A stretch of 64,000 bases of DNA from JADLDB01 sp040755835. Lineage in GTDB: Bacteria; Myxococcota; Myxococcia; Myxococcales; Myxococcaceae. Location: the NCBI GenBank assembly GCA_040755835.1, contig JBFMAB010000070.1:1-64000 (forward strand), written 5' to 3'. Positions within the stretch are counted from its first letter, which is position 1. Each line of letters starts with the position of its first letter. Of the stretch, positions 35,634-44,496 are shown one piece after another. A program made the position numbers and the translations under genes. The notes below the pieces were generated by a model, which did no database searches, was not told where the DNA came from, and worked only from the letters and a program-made list of their open reading frames with translations.

Positions 35634-36386
35634 ATGGCTTCCATCACCCACGCGCCCCACGGCCACGGCGAGCTCGAGCAGCGGAAGGACCTGATCGAGC
35701 CGGACATTCGCGAGCGGACCTACGTGCCCGAGCTGCTCAAGGGCCTGGCGCTCACCACGAAGCACTTCCTGCGCAACCTCTTCGGCGAGCGCGACCCCAA
35801 CCCGCAGGTGGTGGACCGCACGGGCCTGTCGACGGTGAGCACCGTCTTCTACCCGGAAGAGAAGGTCGACTACCCCGAGGGCTACCGCGGCCTGCACCGC
35901 CTGGTCCCCCGCGAGGACGGCAAGCCCCGCTGCGTCGCCTGCTACATGTGCGCGACGATCTGCCCGGCGCAGTGCATCTACATCGAGGCGGGTGAGTACG
36001 ATCCGGCGGACGAGGCGGCGGAGTCCCGCGTCATCGAGAAGTACCCGCGGCAGTTCGTCATCGACGAGCTGCGCTGCATCGTGTGCGGCCTGTGCGTCGA
36101 CGCGTGCCCGAAGGACGCGATCCGCATGGACACGTACATGCACACGCCCAGCGAGTACAACCGCCAGGGCTTCGTGTACGACATTCCGAAGCTGCTCAAG
36201 GGGCCGCCCGTCACGCACCCGACGGATCCCTGGTACAAGCGCGGCTCGTCCCTGCCTCCGGAGCACGTGCACAAGGAAGCGCACACGCGCATCGGCGAGG
36301 GTCGTGCGGGCCCCCCGAAGCTGGCCGCCTCGAACATCGAGATTGACACCAGCAAGCCCGTCGCGGTCACCAGGTTCCTGAAGTAG
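35634..36386 (+). CDS. nuoI: NADH-quinone oxidoreductase subunit I
   Basis: A 250-residue ferredoxin-like subunit with two 4Fe-4S motifs, CVACYMCATICPAQC (N6a type) and CIVCGLCVDACPKDA (N6b type). They carry electrons to cluster N2 and the quinone. It is longer than E. coli NuoI (180 residues), with added sequence at both ends. The N-terminus has several His. It begins 17 nt after nuoH with a GAGGAA site. The transporter gene begins 10 nt later and may be co-transcribed. Confidence 0.95.
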   Translation: MASITHAPHGHGELEQRKDLIEPDIRERTYVPELLKGLALTTKHFLRNLFGERDPNPQVVDRTGLSTVSTVFYPEEKVDYPEGYRGLHRLVPREDGKPRCVACYMCATICPAQCIYIEAGEYDPADEAAESRVIEKYPRQFVIDELRCIVCGLCVDACPKDAIRMDTYMHTPSEYNRQGFVYDIPKLLKGPPVTHPTDPWYKRGSSLPPEHVHKEAHTRIGEGRAGPPKLAASNIEIDTSKPVAVTRFLK

Positions 36387-36396
36387 CCGTAAGCCC

Positions 36397-38082
36397 GTGG
36401 CCGAGGCGCGCGGCGCGAAAGCGGCGGGGCTCTTCGCCGCCTTCACCAGCTGGCGGCTCGGCGCCGTCACCCTGCTCTCGCTGTCGTCGGGCCTCCCACT
36501 GGGGCTCGTCGTCACCGCCATGCCGGCGTGGCTGCAGTGGGCCAACGTCGACCTGAAGACGAACGCGCTCCTGACGCTGACGCAGCTGCCGTACGGGCTC
36601 AAGTTCGTCTGGTCGCCGGTGTTGGACTACCTGCGCCCTCCGCTCCTCGGCTTCCGGCGCGGGTGGATCCTCGTCTGCCAGGTGGCGCTGGCCGGCGGCG
36701 CGGCGGCGCTGGGCTTCGTGGCCTCGGGTGTCGAGACGTGCGATCGCGCGCTGAAGGGTGCCGCCTGCGACGCGCTGGCGCCGCCGTCGACCGGGGTGAT
36801 GGCCGCCGTGGGCGTGCTGGCGCTGCTCATCTCGTTCGCCTCGGCTTCGCAGGACATCGTCTACGACGCGTACGCGGTGGACGTGCTGGAGAAGCACGAG
36901 CACGGCCCCGCGGTGGGCGCCCGCAGCGCGCTGTACCGGGCCGGCATGTGGCTGTCGGGCAGCATCGCGATCAGCCTGGGGCCGCTGTGGGGTTGGCAGT
37001 GGACGCTGGTGGCGCAGGCGGCGATCTACGGGGCGCTGCTGCCGGTGACGATCTTCGCGCCGGAGCCGAAGCTGGCCCACGAGCCGGCGAAGCGGATCAT
37101 CGACGCGGTCTGGCAGCCGTTCGTCGGCTTCCTCGGCCGGCCGCGCGCGCTGGAGATCACCGCCTTCGTGTTGCTCTACCGCCTCGCCGACTCCTTCGCC
37201 GGCGCGTTGGTGAGCCCGTTCCTGTTGCAGAAGGGCTTCTCGGCGTTCGACGTGGGCGTGGTGCGCGGCGCCGTGGGGGTGTTCGGCACGCTCCTGGGGA
37301 ACTTCCTCGGCGGGCTCCTGGCAGCCCGGGTGGGCGTCGGCCGCGCGCTGTGGATCTGCGGGGTGCTGCAGATCCTCTCCAACGCGGGCTACGCGGTGGT
37401 GGCGGTGGTCGATCCGGCGACGGGCACGGTGGCGATCCCGGGCTTCCTCGCGTCGTGGCTGGGCGTGACGGGGCAGGCGGCGGCGCTGAGCCTCCCCTTG
37501 CAGACGGCGATCTTCGTCGAGACGGCCGCCGGCGGCATGGGCTGGGGCGCGTTCGGGGTGCTGCTCCTGCGGCTCACCGACAAGCGCTTCTCGGCGACGC
37601 AGTACGCGCTGTTCTCGAGCCTCGTCGGGCTCGCGCGCACCTTCGTCGGGCCGCCGGCGGGCATCATGGCCGACGCGATGGGCTGGGCGCCGTTCTTCCT
37701 GGTGTCGATGGCCTTCGGCCTTCCGGGGATGGTGGTCCTCCGGCGCTTCGTGCCGTGGGGCGAGGAGCCGAAGGAGATCACCGGCGAGGCGCTCGAGCCG
37801 GTCCCGCCGGGGCCGCCGTGGCCGCGCCAGACGCTGTGGCTGGCGGGCCTGTTCGCCGGTCTGGGGCTCGCCGCCGCGTCGATGGCGCTCTCGGTGGGCA
37901 TGGCGGCGCTCAAGCTGGCGCGTGCGGTCCCGCCTGACACGACTTCATCGGCCCTTCACGCGGCCTTCACGTCCCCCCCGGATCTCGTCACCGCGCTCGT
38001 CTTCGCGCTGGTGGGAGGCATCGCAGTACCGGCCTACCTCGCGGCGCGCGGGCGGCAGCCGGCGGGGGAACGGGGCCGGTAG
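36397..38082 (+). CDS. AmpG-like MFS permease
   Basis: A 561-residue protein with about 14 predicted membrane helices. Features shared with AmpG muropeptide permeases include SSGLPLGLVVTAMPAWLQ at the start, SQDIVYDAYAVD after helix 4-5, SALYRAGMWLSG and LLYRLADSFAGALVSPFLL. AmpG imports cell-wall anhydromuropeptides for recycling. Length and motifs fit, but substrate specificity cannot be fixed from sequence. The start is GTG 36397, 10 nt after nuoI. A SpoIID/LytB wall enzyme elsewhere in the window gives a possible source of substrate, though not a genetic link. Confidence 0.8.
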   Translation: MAEARGAKAAGLFAAFTSWRLGAVTLLSLSSGLPLGLVVTAMPAWLQWANVDLKTNALLTLTQLPYGLKFVWSPVLDYLRPPLLGFRRGWILVCQVALAGGAAALGFVASGVETCDRALKGAACDALAPPSTGVMAAVGVLALLISFASASQDIVYDAYAVDVLEKHEHGPAVGARSALYRAGMWLSGSIAISLGPLWGWQWTLVAQAAIYGALLPVTIFAPEPKLAHEPAKRIIDAVWQPFVGFLGRPRALEITAFVLLYRLADSFAGALVSPFLLQKGFSAFDVGVVRGAVGVFGTLLGNFLGGLLAARVGVGRALWICGVLQILSNAGYAVVAVVDPATGTVAIPGFLASWLGVTGQAAALSLPLQTAIFVETAAGGMGWGAFGVLLLRLTDKRFSATQYALFSSLVGLARTFVGPPAGIMADAMGWAPFFLVSMAFGLPGMVVLRRFVPWGEEPKEITGEALEPVPPGPPWPRQTLWLAGLFAGLGLAAASMALSVGMAALKLARAVPPDTTSSALHAAFTSPPDLVTALVFALVGGIAVPAYLAARGRQPAGERGR

Positions 38083-38117
38083 GAAAGAAATCGGCGCGGG
38101 GCCGGGTTACAACCGTC

Positions 38118-39347
38118 ATGGTGTTGGCCTTCCGAATCGTCCTCTTCGTGGTGACGCTGGGCGTCTTCGTCGCGGCGAACGTGTACCTGTACCGGCGCCT
38201 GGTGCGGGACGTCACCGAGCGCACGTGGCTGCGGCGGCTCGCGGCGGGCGTGCTGGCAGCGAGTTTCCTGGCCGTGCCGGTGCTGCGCTTCGTGTTCCGC
38301 GACGTGGCCCGGCACCCGGAGCTCACCGCGGCGGTGCTCTTCTCGTGGGCCGTCACCATCTACACCTTGATGGCCCTGCTCGTGGTGGAGCTGGCCCGCT
38401 GGCTCGCGTCCCTCCGCGCCTTCGCGACCGGGCCGTCGCCCCAGCCCGCCACCAGCGAGGCCGCGTCGGGTCTCCCGGGCTCGCCCGAGCCGAGGCCGTC
38501 AGCCGCGGATCCCTCGCGCCGCGTCTTCCTCGCGCGCGCGACCGCGGCCGGCGCGTTGGCGGTCGGCGGCGGCGTGGCGGCGTTCGGCAGCTACCGCGCC
38601 TTCACTCCGCCGGCCGTGAGCGAGGTGCCCATTCTCCTCCCCGGCCTGCCGAAGGCGCTCGACGGCTTCACCATCGTCCAGCTGTCCGACATCCACATCG
38701 GCCCGGTGATCCAGGAGCGCTTCCTCGACCGCCTGGTGGACGCGGCCAACAGCGCGAAGCCGGATCTGGTGGCGATCACCGGAGATCTGGTGGACGGCAA
38801 GCCCGACTCGCTCGGCGGCTTTGTCCAGCGCCTGAGCCGGTTGCGCTCGCGGCACGGCACGTACTTCGTGTCGGGCAACCACGACTACTACTCGGGCTGG
38901 GAGACCTGGGCGCAGGTGCTGCCCGGCGTGGGCTTCACGGTGCTGCGAAACCGCTTCGTCACGATCGGGGACGCGGGCGGCTCGTTCGATCTCATCGGCG
39001 TCGACGACTGGGGCTCCCGTTGGGGCGGCACCGGCGGGTACGACCTCGACGCGGCGACGGCCGGGCGCGACCCCGAGCGGGCGTCGGTGCTGCTGGCGCA
39101 TCAGCCCAACGGGCTCGAGCTCGCCGCGGAGAAGCGGATCGGCCTCCAGCTGTCGGGCCACACGCACGGTGGGCAGATGTTCCCGGGCACGCTCGTCGGC
39201 GAGGTGATCTGGGGCAGCCGCAACGCGGGCCTCTCGCGCCTGAAGGACACGCAGCTGTACACCAGCCGCGGCTGCGGCTTCGTCGGTCCGCCGGTGCGCG
39301 TGGGCGCCCCGCCCGAGGTGGTGAAGCTGGTGCTGGTCGCCGGCTGA
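38118..39347 (+). CDS. Membrane-anchored metallophosphoesterase (YkuE-like)
   Basis: A 409-residue protein. Residues 1-110 hold several membrane helices. A Pro/Ser-rich linker is followed by SRRVFLARATAAGALAVGGG, which resembles a Tat-type twin-Arg segment inside the chain. The calcineurin-like domain has LSDIHIG, ITGDLVDG, SGNHDYY, LAHQPN and SGHTHGGQ, so all metal ligands are present. Relatives act on UDP-sugar lipids or unknown phosphoesters outside the membrane. It starts at ATG 38118, with TTACAA close upstream and no Shine-Dalgarno site. Confidence 0.85.
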   Translation: MVLAFRIVLFVVTLGVFVAANVYLYRRLVRDVTERTWLRRLAAGVLAASFLAVPVLRFVFRDVARHPELTAAVLFSWAVTIYTLMALLVVELARWLASLRAFATGPSPQPATSEAASGLPGSPEPRPSAADPSRRVFLARATAAGALAVGGGVAAFGSYRAFTPPAVSEVPILLPGLPKALDGFTIVQLSDIHIGPVIQERFLDRLVDAANSAKPDLVAITGDLVDGKPDSLGGFVQRLSRLRSRHGTYFVSGNHDYYSGWETWAQVLPGVGFTVLRNRFVTIGDAGGSFDLIGVDDWGSRWGGTGGYDLDAATAGRDPERASVLLAHQPNGLELAAEKRIGLQLSGHTHGGQMFPGTLVGEVIWGSRNAGLSRLKDTQLYTSRGCGFVGPPVRVGAPPEVVKLVLVAG

Positions 39348-39492
39348 ACGTCAGTACGCCTTCCGCAGCATCGCGGTGCGCAGCGTGTTGAGCGCGCTGC
39401 GTGGTGCGGCTGCGGCGGACGACGCCGGGAAGGGTGATGTGCCGCGTCCGAGCACGTCCCGGGACCGGCAGCGACGTTGGCGCGCTCCGACT

Positions 39493-40629
39493 TCAGGGGC
39501 ACTTCAGGCCGGCCTGGCCGCCAGCCAGGGCGCGGGTGCACGCCGCCTTCATCGTCACCTCGTCCTTGAGCTCACGCGCCAGCCGGGCCGTCTTCACCTG
39601 GAGGTCGAAGTTGCCCTTCTGCTCGGGCTCCTCGCTGACGGCGCGCAGGAGCGTCAGCGCGTCCTTCTTGCGGCCGAGGGAGGCGAGGAGGTCGGCGAGG
39701 TCCGTCGTCTCGCGGAGCTCTTCGCCGGAGGCCTTCGCGAGCGCCTGATCGAGCTCCAGCTTGAGGCACGCCTCGTCCTTCTTCTTCTGGCAGAGGCGGG
39801 CGAGCGCGACGTGGACGACGCTGCGATCCTGCACCGCGAGGGACTTCTTGAAGGCGGCCTCGGCCTCCGGCAACTGCTCCAGCTTCATCCGCACTTCGCC
39901 GGCGAGCTCCCAGAGCGTCGGGTCCTTCGGATCCAGCTTCGCGGCGGTCTCGTAGGCGACGATCGCCTCGGCCAGCTTGCCGGCGGTGACGCGCTGGTCG
40001 CCCAGCTCGCTCCACAACGCGGCGCTCTCGATGCCCTTCTTCACGGCCTCCTCGAGCACCGGCAGCACGCGGTCGCCCTTCCCGGCCTTCGTCAGCTCGC
40101 CGGTCGCCTTCAGCACCAGGTCCGGGCGATCGGTGCCCTGGGCCGCCTCCGCCGCGAGGAGGTAGCGCCTCACCGCGCCGTCGAGGTTCCCGGCCTTGAG
40201 CTCGAGGTCGCCGAAGGCCTCCTGCGCGTTGAAGTCCTTCGGGTTGAGCGCGATGGCCTTCTCGAGCGCGGGCCGCGCCTTCTCCGGTTGGTTCTTCAGG
40301 ACGTAGAGGTAGCCGAGGCGGCTCCAGTTGGTGCCGCGCTTCGGATCGCTCGTCGTCGCCTCTTCGAAGCTGCGGATCGCCTCGGGGAGGTTCATCTCGG
40401 CGAGGTACACCTCGCCCTCCGCGGCGGGCAGCCGGGGATCGGTCGGGTTCAGCGCGCGCACCTCGGCGAAGGCCTTGTGCGCCTCGGCGAAGTCCCCCTT
40501 GAGGAACGCGGAGGTGCCGGCGAGGTAGTGGCCGTCGGCGCGCACTTTCGGATCGACCTCGTCTTCGGGCTTCTTGCAGGCGGCCAGCGCGAGGCAGACG
40601 CCGGCGACGACGCCAGGCCACCGGCTCAT
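39493..40629 (-). CDS. TPR-repeat lipoprotein
   Basis: A 378-residue protein starting at ATG 40629, with signal and lipobox GVCLALAACKK. The mature part is a run of tetratricopeptide repeats from about residue 30 to 370, for example FAEAHKAFAEVRALNPTDP and NQPEKARPALEKAIALNPKD, ending with a Cys-containing segment. It is lipid-anchored, probably periplasmic, and acts as a protein-binding scaffold. Its ATG overlaps the stop of the preceding TPR gene (ATGA), so it is translationally coupled to it and, through it, to the phospholipase-D gene. Confidence 0.88.
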   Translation of the reverse strand: MSRWPGVVAGVCLALAACKKPEDEVDPKVRADGHYLAGTSAFLKGDFAEAHKAFAEVRALNPTDPRLPAAEGEVYLAEMNLPEAIRSFEEATTSDPKRGTNWSRLGYLYVLKNQPEKARPALEKAIALNPKDFNAQEAFGDLELKAGNLDGAVRRYLLAAEAAQGTDRPDLVLKATGELTKAGKGDRVLPVLEEAVKKGIESAALWSELGDQRVTAGKLAEAIVAYETAAKLDPKDPTLWELAGEVRMKLEQLPEAEAAFKKSLAVQDRSVVHVALARLCQKKKDEACLKLELDQALAKASGEELRETTDLADLLASLGRKKDALTLLRAVSEEPEQKGNFDLQVKTARLARELKDEVTMKAACTRALAGGQAGLKCP

Positions 40630-41216
40630 GCGCGCCCCAGCTTCTTCAAGGTGTTCTGGCGACTGGTGACGGCCGGTGGGAAGCCCGGGGCGACGGCCAG
40701 CGTGGCGTCGAGCGCCGCGAGGCAGTCGTCGAGGCGGCCCAGGGCGTTGAGCGCGGCGGCCCGGTTGTAGAGCGCCGGGACGTGGCGCGGATCGATCTCC
40801 ACCGCCCGGTCCAGCGCGGCCAGCGCGCCCTCCGCGTCGCCCGAGAGCAGGCGCGCCAGCCCGAGGTTGGTGTGCGCGGTCGGCAGCGTCGGCCCCCACT
40901 GGACCGCCAGCTCCAGCTCGGCGAGCGCGCGCTCACCGGCGGCCCTGTCGCCCGCCTTCGCCCGCTCGAGCAGCGCAGCGCCGAGGTTGGCGCGGTACTC
41001 GGCCAGCTCGGGCTCCTTCGCCACGGCGGTCTCGAAGAAGGCGATCGCCTGCTCGAGGTCCCCACCGCGCAGCGCCAGCGCGCCGCGCGCGAAGTGCCAC
41101 GCGCCGGTCCGCAGGGTCTCGGGCGCGCCGTCCAGCACCGTCACCGCGCCCAGCACGTCGCCCGCGGACTCCTTCGCGCGGGCCTGGTCGAGGAGGACGT
41201 CGATCTCATTCGGCAT
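40626..41216 (-). CDS. Cytoplasmic TPR-repeat protein
   Basis: A 196-residue protein of about five TPR repeats (for example TAHTNLGLARLLSGDAEGALAALDRAVEIDP, residues about 110-140). It has no signal peptide. It starts at ATG 41216, one nt after the stop of the phospholipase-D gene, and its stop overlaps the start of the TPR lipoprotein. The tight spacing suggests that the three proteins work together; one cytoplasmic and one lipid-anchored TPR protein could each bind the enzyme. Confidence 0.85.
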   Translation of the reverse strand: MPNEIDVLLDQARAKESAGDVLGAVTVLDGAPETLRTGAWHFARGALALRGGDLEQAIAFFETAVAKEPELAEYRANLGAALLERAKAGDRAAGERALAELELAVQWGPTLPTAHTNLGLARLLSGDAEGALAALDRAVEIDPRHVPALYNRAAALNALGRLDDCLAALDATLAVAPGFPPAVTSRQNTLKKLGRA

Positions 41217-41217
41217 G

Positions 41218-42615
41218 TCAGAAGGTCCACGCGAGCGTCGACAACGCCCACTGCTTGAGATTCGTGAAGAACGACTCCTTCTCCAGCTCGCCCATGGTGA
41301 CGGGCTTCGCCTCGGACAAGCCTGACGCGAAGCGCTGCTCGAGCTGCCGGGCGGTGGACTCATCCTGGACGGCGATCGCGATCTCGGCGTCCTGGTTCTT
41401 CGAGCGGCCGTTGAGGTTGACCGAGCCGACGATGCTGAAGGCGCCGTCGAAGGTGGCCGTCTTCGCGTGCAGCGTGCCGCCCTGCTTCTCGTAGATCTTC
41501 ACGCCGGCCTCGAGCAGGTCGTCGTAGAAGGCGCGCGCCGCGTCGCTGACGAAGCCCATGTCGTTCGACGCCCGGCTGTTCGTCAGCACCTTCACCTCGA
41601 CGCCCCGCTTCGCCGCCGAGATGAGCGCCTCGCGCAGCTCGGCCGGCGGCAGGAAGTACGCGTTCTCGATGATGATCGACTTCTGCGCCGTCTGGATCGC
41701 CTTCAGGTACAGCCGGTGGGTGGTGCCGTCGAGCCCCTTCACCTCGGGGTTGTGCTGCACCACGCGCACCGCCGGGCCGCCGGGCGTCGGATCGAGCCGC
41801 GGGAAGAGCTTCGCCTTGTCGGCTTCCGACAGCGTGCCGCCCAGTTCGCTCCAGTTCCGCACGAAGGCCTTCATCGCATCGGCGACGGCGGGCCCTTCCA
41901 GCTTCACGTCGGCATCACGCCAGGCCTCGCTGCCCTCCTGACCGCGCGAGAAGACCTGCCGGCCCGAGCCGCCGAAGGCGTACTCGTTGGCGATGTTCAT
42001 GCCGCCCTGCACGGACGCCTTGCCGTCGACGATCAGGTGCTTCTCGTGCCAGCGATCGTTGATGTCCCAGACCTTCCACTTCTCGCCGTAGGCGCGGACG
42101 TCGACGCCCGCCGCCTTCATCATCTCGAACATCTTCGGATCGGCGCGGCCCGAGCCCACCGCGTCGTAGATCACCCGGACCTCGACGCCCTCGCGCGCCT
42201 TCGCGGCCAACTTGTTCGCGAGCTCCCAGCCGGTTTCGTCGGAGTTGAAGATGAACGTCTGCAGGCAGATCGACTCCTTCGCCGAGTCGATCAGCCGGTT
42301 GCGCTCGGCGAACGAGCTCACCCCGTCGAACAGGAGGCTCACCTTGTTGCCCGGCACGGAGCGCGACTGCGTCGTCTGGTCGAGCGCCGCCTGGAAGCCG
42401 GCCGACGCGAAGGGCCCCGGAATCGGCGGCGGTGTGCCCACGGGCGCCAGGCTGGGCCGCGCGGCGCTGGTCACCGCGGGGCGATTGGCCGGACGCGCCT
42501 GCCAGCCCCGGCTGGCGGTGGGCGCTGTGGCCTCGCTCCTGGCCGGCGCCCTCGTCGCGTCGGTCCGCGTCGTGGCCTGGGCCTGCGACGCCCCGGCTCC
42601 ACGGTTGATCTTCAT
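41218..42615 (-). CDS. Phospholipase D / cardiolipin synthase-like protein
   Basis: A 465-residue protein with two HKD catalytic motifs: His190/Lys192/Asp197 in RWHEKHLIVDG and His383/Lys385/Asp390 in TLHAKTATFDG. Each is followed by the G-x-N segment. The enzymes form a phosphohistidine intermediate and either hydrolyse or transfer phosphatidyl groups. Residues 1-85 are low-complexity (Ala, Thr, Arg, Pro) with no signal or membrane helix, unlike ClsA. It may be a cytoplasmic cardiolipin synthase (ClsB-like) or a secreted effector. Two TPR genes follow directly. Confidence 0.88.
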   Translation of the reverse strand: MKINRGAGASQAQATTRTDATRAPARSEATAPTASRGWQARPANRPAVTSAARPSLAPVGTPPPIPGPFASAGFQAALDQTTQSRSVPGNKVSLLFDGVSSFAERNRLIDSAKESICLQTFIFNSDETGWELANKLAAKAREGVEVRVIYDAVGSGRADPKMFEMMKAAGVDVRAYGEKWKVWDINDRWHEKHLIVDGKASVQGGMNIANEYAFGGSGRQVFSRGQEGSEAWRDADVKLEGPAVADAMKAFVRNWSELGGTLSEADKAKLFPRLDPTPGGPAVRVVQHNPEVKGLDGTTHRLYLKAIQTAQKSIIIENAYFLPPAELREALISAAKRGVEVKVLTNSRASNDMGFVSDAARAFYDDLLEAGVKIYEKQGGTLHAKTATFDGAFSIVGSVNLNGRSKNQDAEIAIAVQDESTARQLEQRFASGLSEAKPVTMGELEKESFFTNLKQWALSTLAWTF

Positions 42616-42672
42616 CGCGCGCTCCCTCTCGCTGGTGTCCGTGTCGCTCGTGTCACCAATGAAATCCGTGGA

Positions 42673-44496
42673 TCAGTGTGTCGACGTCATGCGCAGCACC
42701 TCGTCGAACGCGGTGATGCCCATCGCCAGCTTGCGAACGGCGGCCTCGCGCAGCGTTCGCATGCCCTGGCCGCGGGCCGAGGCCACGAGCTGCTCTTCGG
42801 GCGCCTTGCGGGCGATCAGCTGCCGCAGCTCGGGCGTGGCGTCGAAGATCTCGAAGACCGCGGTGCGCCCGTAGAAGCCGGTGCCGCGGCACTTCACGCA
42901 GCCCGCGCCCTTCATGAACTGTGGGCCGCCGGGCAGCAACGGCAACGGCACGCCCAACGCGGCGATCTCCTCGGGCGACAGGGACACCGGCTGCGCGCAG
43001 CTCGAGCAGTTTTTCCGCAACAGGCGCTGGGCCATGACGCCGAGCAGGCTGGAAGACAGGAGAAATGGCGGCACCCCGAGATCGATGAGCCGCCCCACCG
43101 CGCCCACCGCGTCGTTGGTGTGCAGGGTGGACAGCACCAGGTGGCCGGTGAGCGCCGACTGGATCGCGTTCTCCGCCGTCTCCGGGTCGCGGATCTCCCC
43201 CACCATGATGATGTCGGGGTCCTGCCGGAGGATGTGGCGGAGCGCGTTCGCGAAGTCGAGGCCGATCTTCTGCTGCACCTGAACCTGGTTGAAGCTCTCC
43301 CACACCATCTCGATCGGGTCCTCGATGGTGGTGACGTTGACGTCGGGGCCGGCCAGCGCCTTGAGCGCCGAGTACAGCGTCGTCGTCTTGCCGCTGCCCG
43401 TCGGGCCGGTGACGAGGATGAGCCCGTGGGGCTCGGCGATCCACGACTCGAAGACGTGCTTCTCGTCGGGGTCGAAGCCCAGCTGGGCGATGTCCACCAC
43501 CAGCGTCTCGGGATCGAAGATGCGCATCACCACCTTCTCGCCGAAGGCGGTGGGCAGCGTGGACACGCGGATCTCGATCTCCCGGCCCTCGCGCTCGACC
43601 TTGATGCGGCCGTCCTGCGGCTTGCGCTTCTCGGAGATGTCGAGCCGGCTGATCGTCTTGATGCGCGCCACCACCGGCAGGTGCAGCTGCACCGGCAGCT
43701 GGTAGGCGGTGTGCAGCACGCCGTCGATGCGCAGCCGCACGGTGCACTTGTCGCGCTTCGACTCGATGTGGATGTCCGAGGCGCGGTTGTCGAAGGCGTA
43801 GCGCAGCAGGTGGTCGACCGCCTGGATCACCGGCCGGTCCGACGCGTCGAGTTCCCGCCCGGTGGACAGCGACACGAGCTGCTCGAAGTTGCCGATGCCC
43901 GCGCTGGAGTCCTGGTGCTCGCTCACCGCCGCGGCCAGCGTGCGCTTGAAGCCGTAGACGTCGGCGATCCCCTTCAGGATGTCCGACTTCGCCGACATCA
44001 CCGGGATGATGGGCGACGACGTCAGCCGGAAGAGGTGATCGAACAGCTCGTGGTCGAAGGGGTTTGCCACCGCGACCGTCAGCGGAGAGTTGGGCCCGCC
44101 CCCGCCCTCCAGCGCGAGGATGCAGTGCTTCTGCGCGAACGGCCGCGACACCGTGCGCGCCGCGAGGTTCATGTCCAGCTTGAGCGGGTCGATCTTCCGG
44201 TAGCCCAGGCCCGCGGCGCGCGCCGCGACCTCGCTGACCCGGTCCTGGTCGAGGTACTCGCCGGGGCGGCCCGCCAGCGGCACCTGGAACGCGGCGACGA
44301 TCTCGACGGGCGACGGCACGTAGTTGGGATCGCCCACCTGCTTGACGATGCGCGTCTTCGCCTGCAGCTCCTTCGCGGAAATGTCCTGCGCCTGGCTCTT
44401 CACCAGGAGCCGGGCGTGCACCAGCGCGTCGAGGAGCCAGGCGAGCGTGAAGTCCGACGCCCGGCGGCGCTCCGCCGGCACTACCGCCGTCGCCAT
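42673..44496 (-). CDS. PilB/GspE-like secretion ATPase
   Basis: A 607-residue ATPase. An N-terminal helical region is followed by an MshEN-like region. Walker A is GPTGSGKTT (about 364), the Asp box is VTTIEDPIEM, Walker B is IIMVGEIRDPETAE and the His box is HLVLSTLHTNDA. The tetracysteine zinc site is seen as CSSC and CVKCRGTGFYGR. It powers type IV pilus extension or type II secretion. It is not next to other pilus or Gsp genes. Its start lies 16 nt inside the end of the matrixin-type protease gene, implying coupled translation. Confidence 0.9.
   Translation of the reverse strand: MATAVVPAERRRASDFTLAWLLDALVHARLLVKSQAQDISAKELQAKTRIVKQVGDPNYVPSPVEIVAAFQVPLAGRPGEYLDQDRVSEVAARAAGLGYRKIDPLKLDMNLAARTVSRPFAQKHCILALEGGGGPNSPLTVAVANPFDHELFDHLFRLTSSPIIPVMSAKSDILKGIADVYGFKRTLAAAVSEHQDSSAGIGNFEQLVSLSTGRELDASDRPVIQAVDHLLRYAFDNRASDIHIESKRDKCTVRLRIDGVLHTAYQLPVQLHLPVVARIKTISRLDISEKRKPQDGRIKVEREGREIEIRVSTLPTAFGEKVVMRIFDPETLVVDIAQLGFDPDEKHVFESWIAEPHGLILVTGPTGSGKTTTLYSALKALAGPDVNVTTIEDPIEMVWESFNQVQVQQKIGLDFANALRHILRQDPDIIMVGEIRDPETAENAIQSALTGHLVLSTLHTNDAVGAVGRLIDLGVPPFLLSSSLLGVMAQRLLRKNCSSCAQPVSLSPEEIAALGVPLPLLPGGPQFMKGAGCVKCRGTGFYGRTAVFEIFDATPELRQLIARKAPEEQLVASARGQGMRTLREAAVRKLAMGITAFDEVLRMTSTH

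Noticed and set aside
30680..36386. Absence of nuoE and nuoF as evidence of a local deletion
   Set aside because: nuoD and nuoG overlap by GTGA, a settled gene junction, so the order looks native and not freshly broken.
39348..39492. Short minus-strand reading (ALNTLRTAMLRKAY then stop) as a gene end
   Set aside because: No start or longer coding stretch supports it; the 145-nt gap is best left unassigned.
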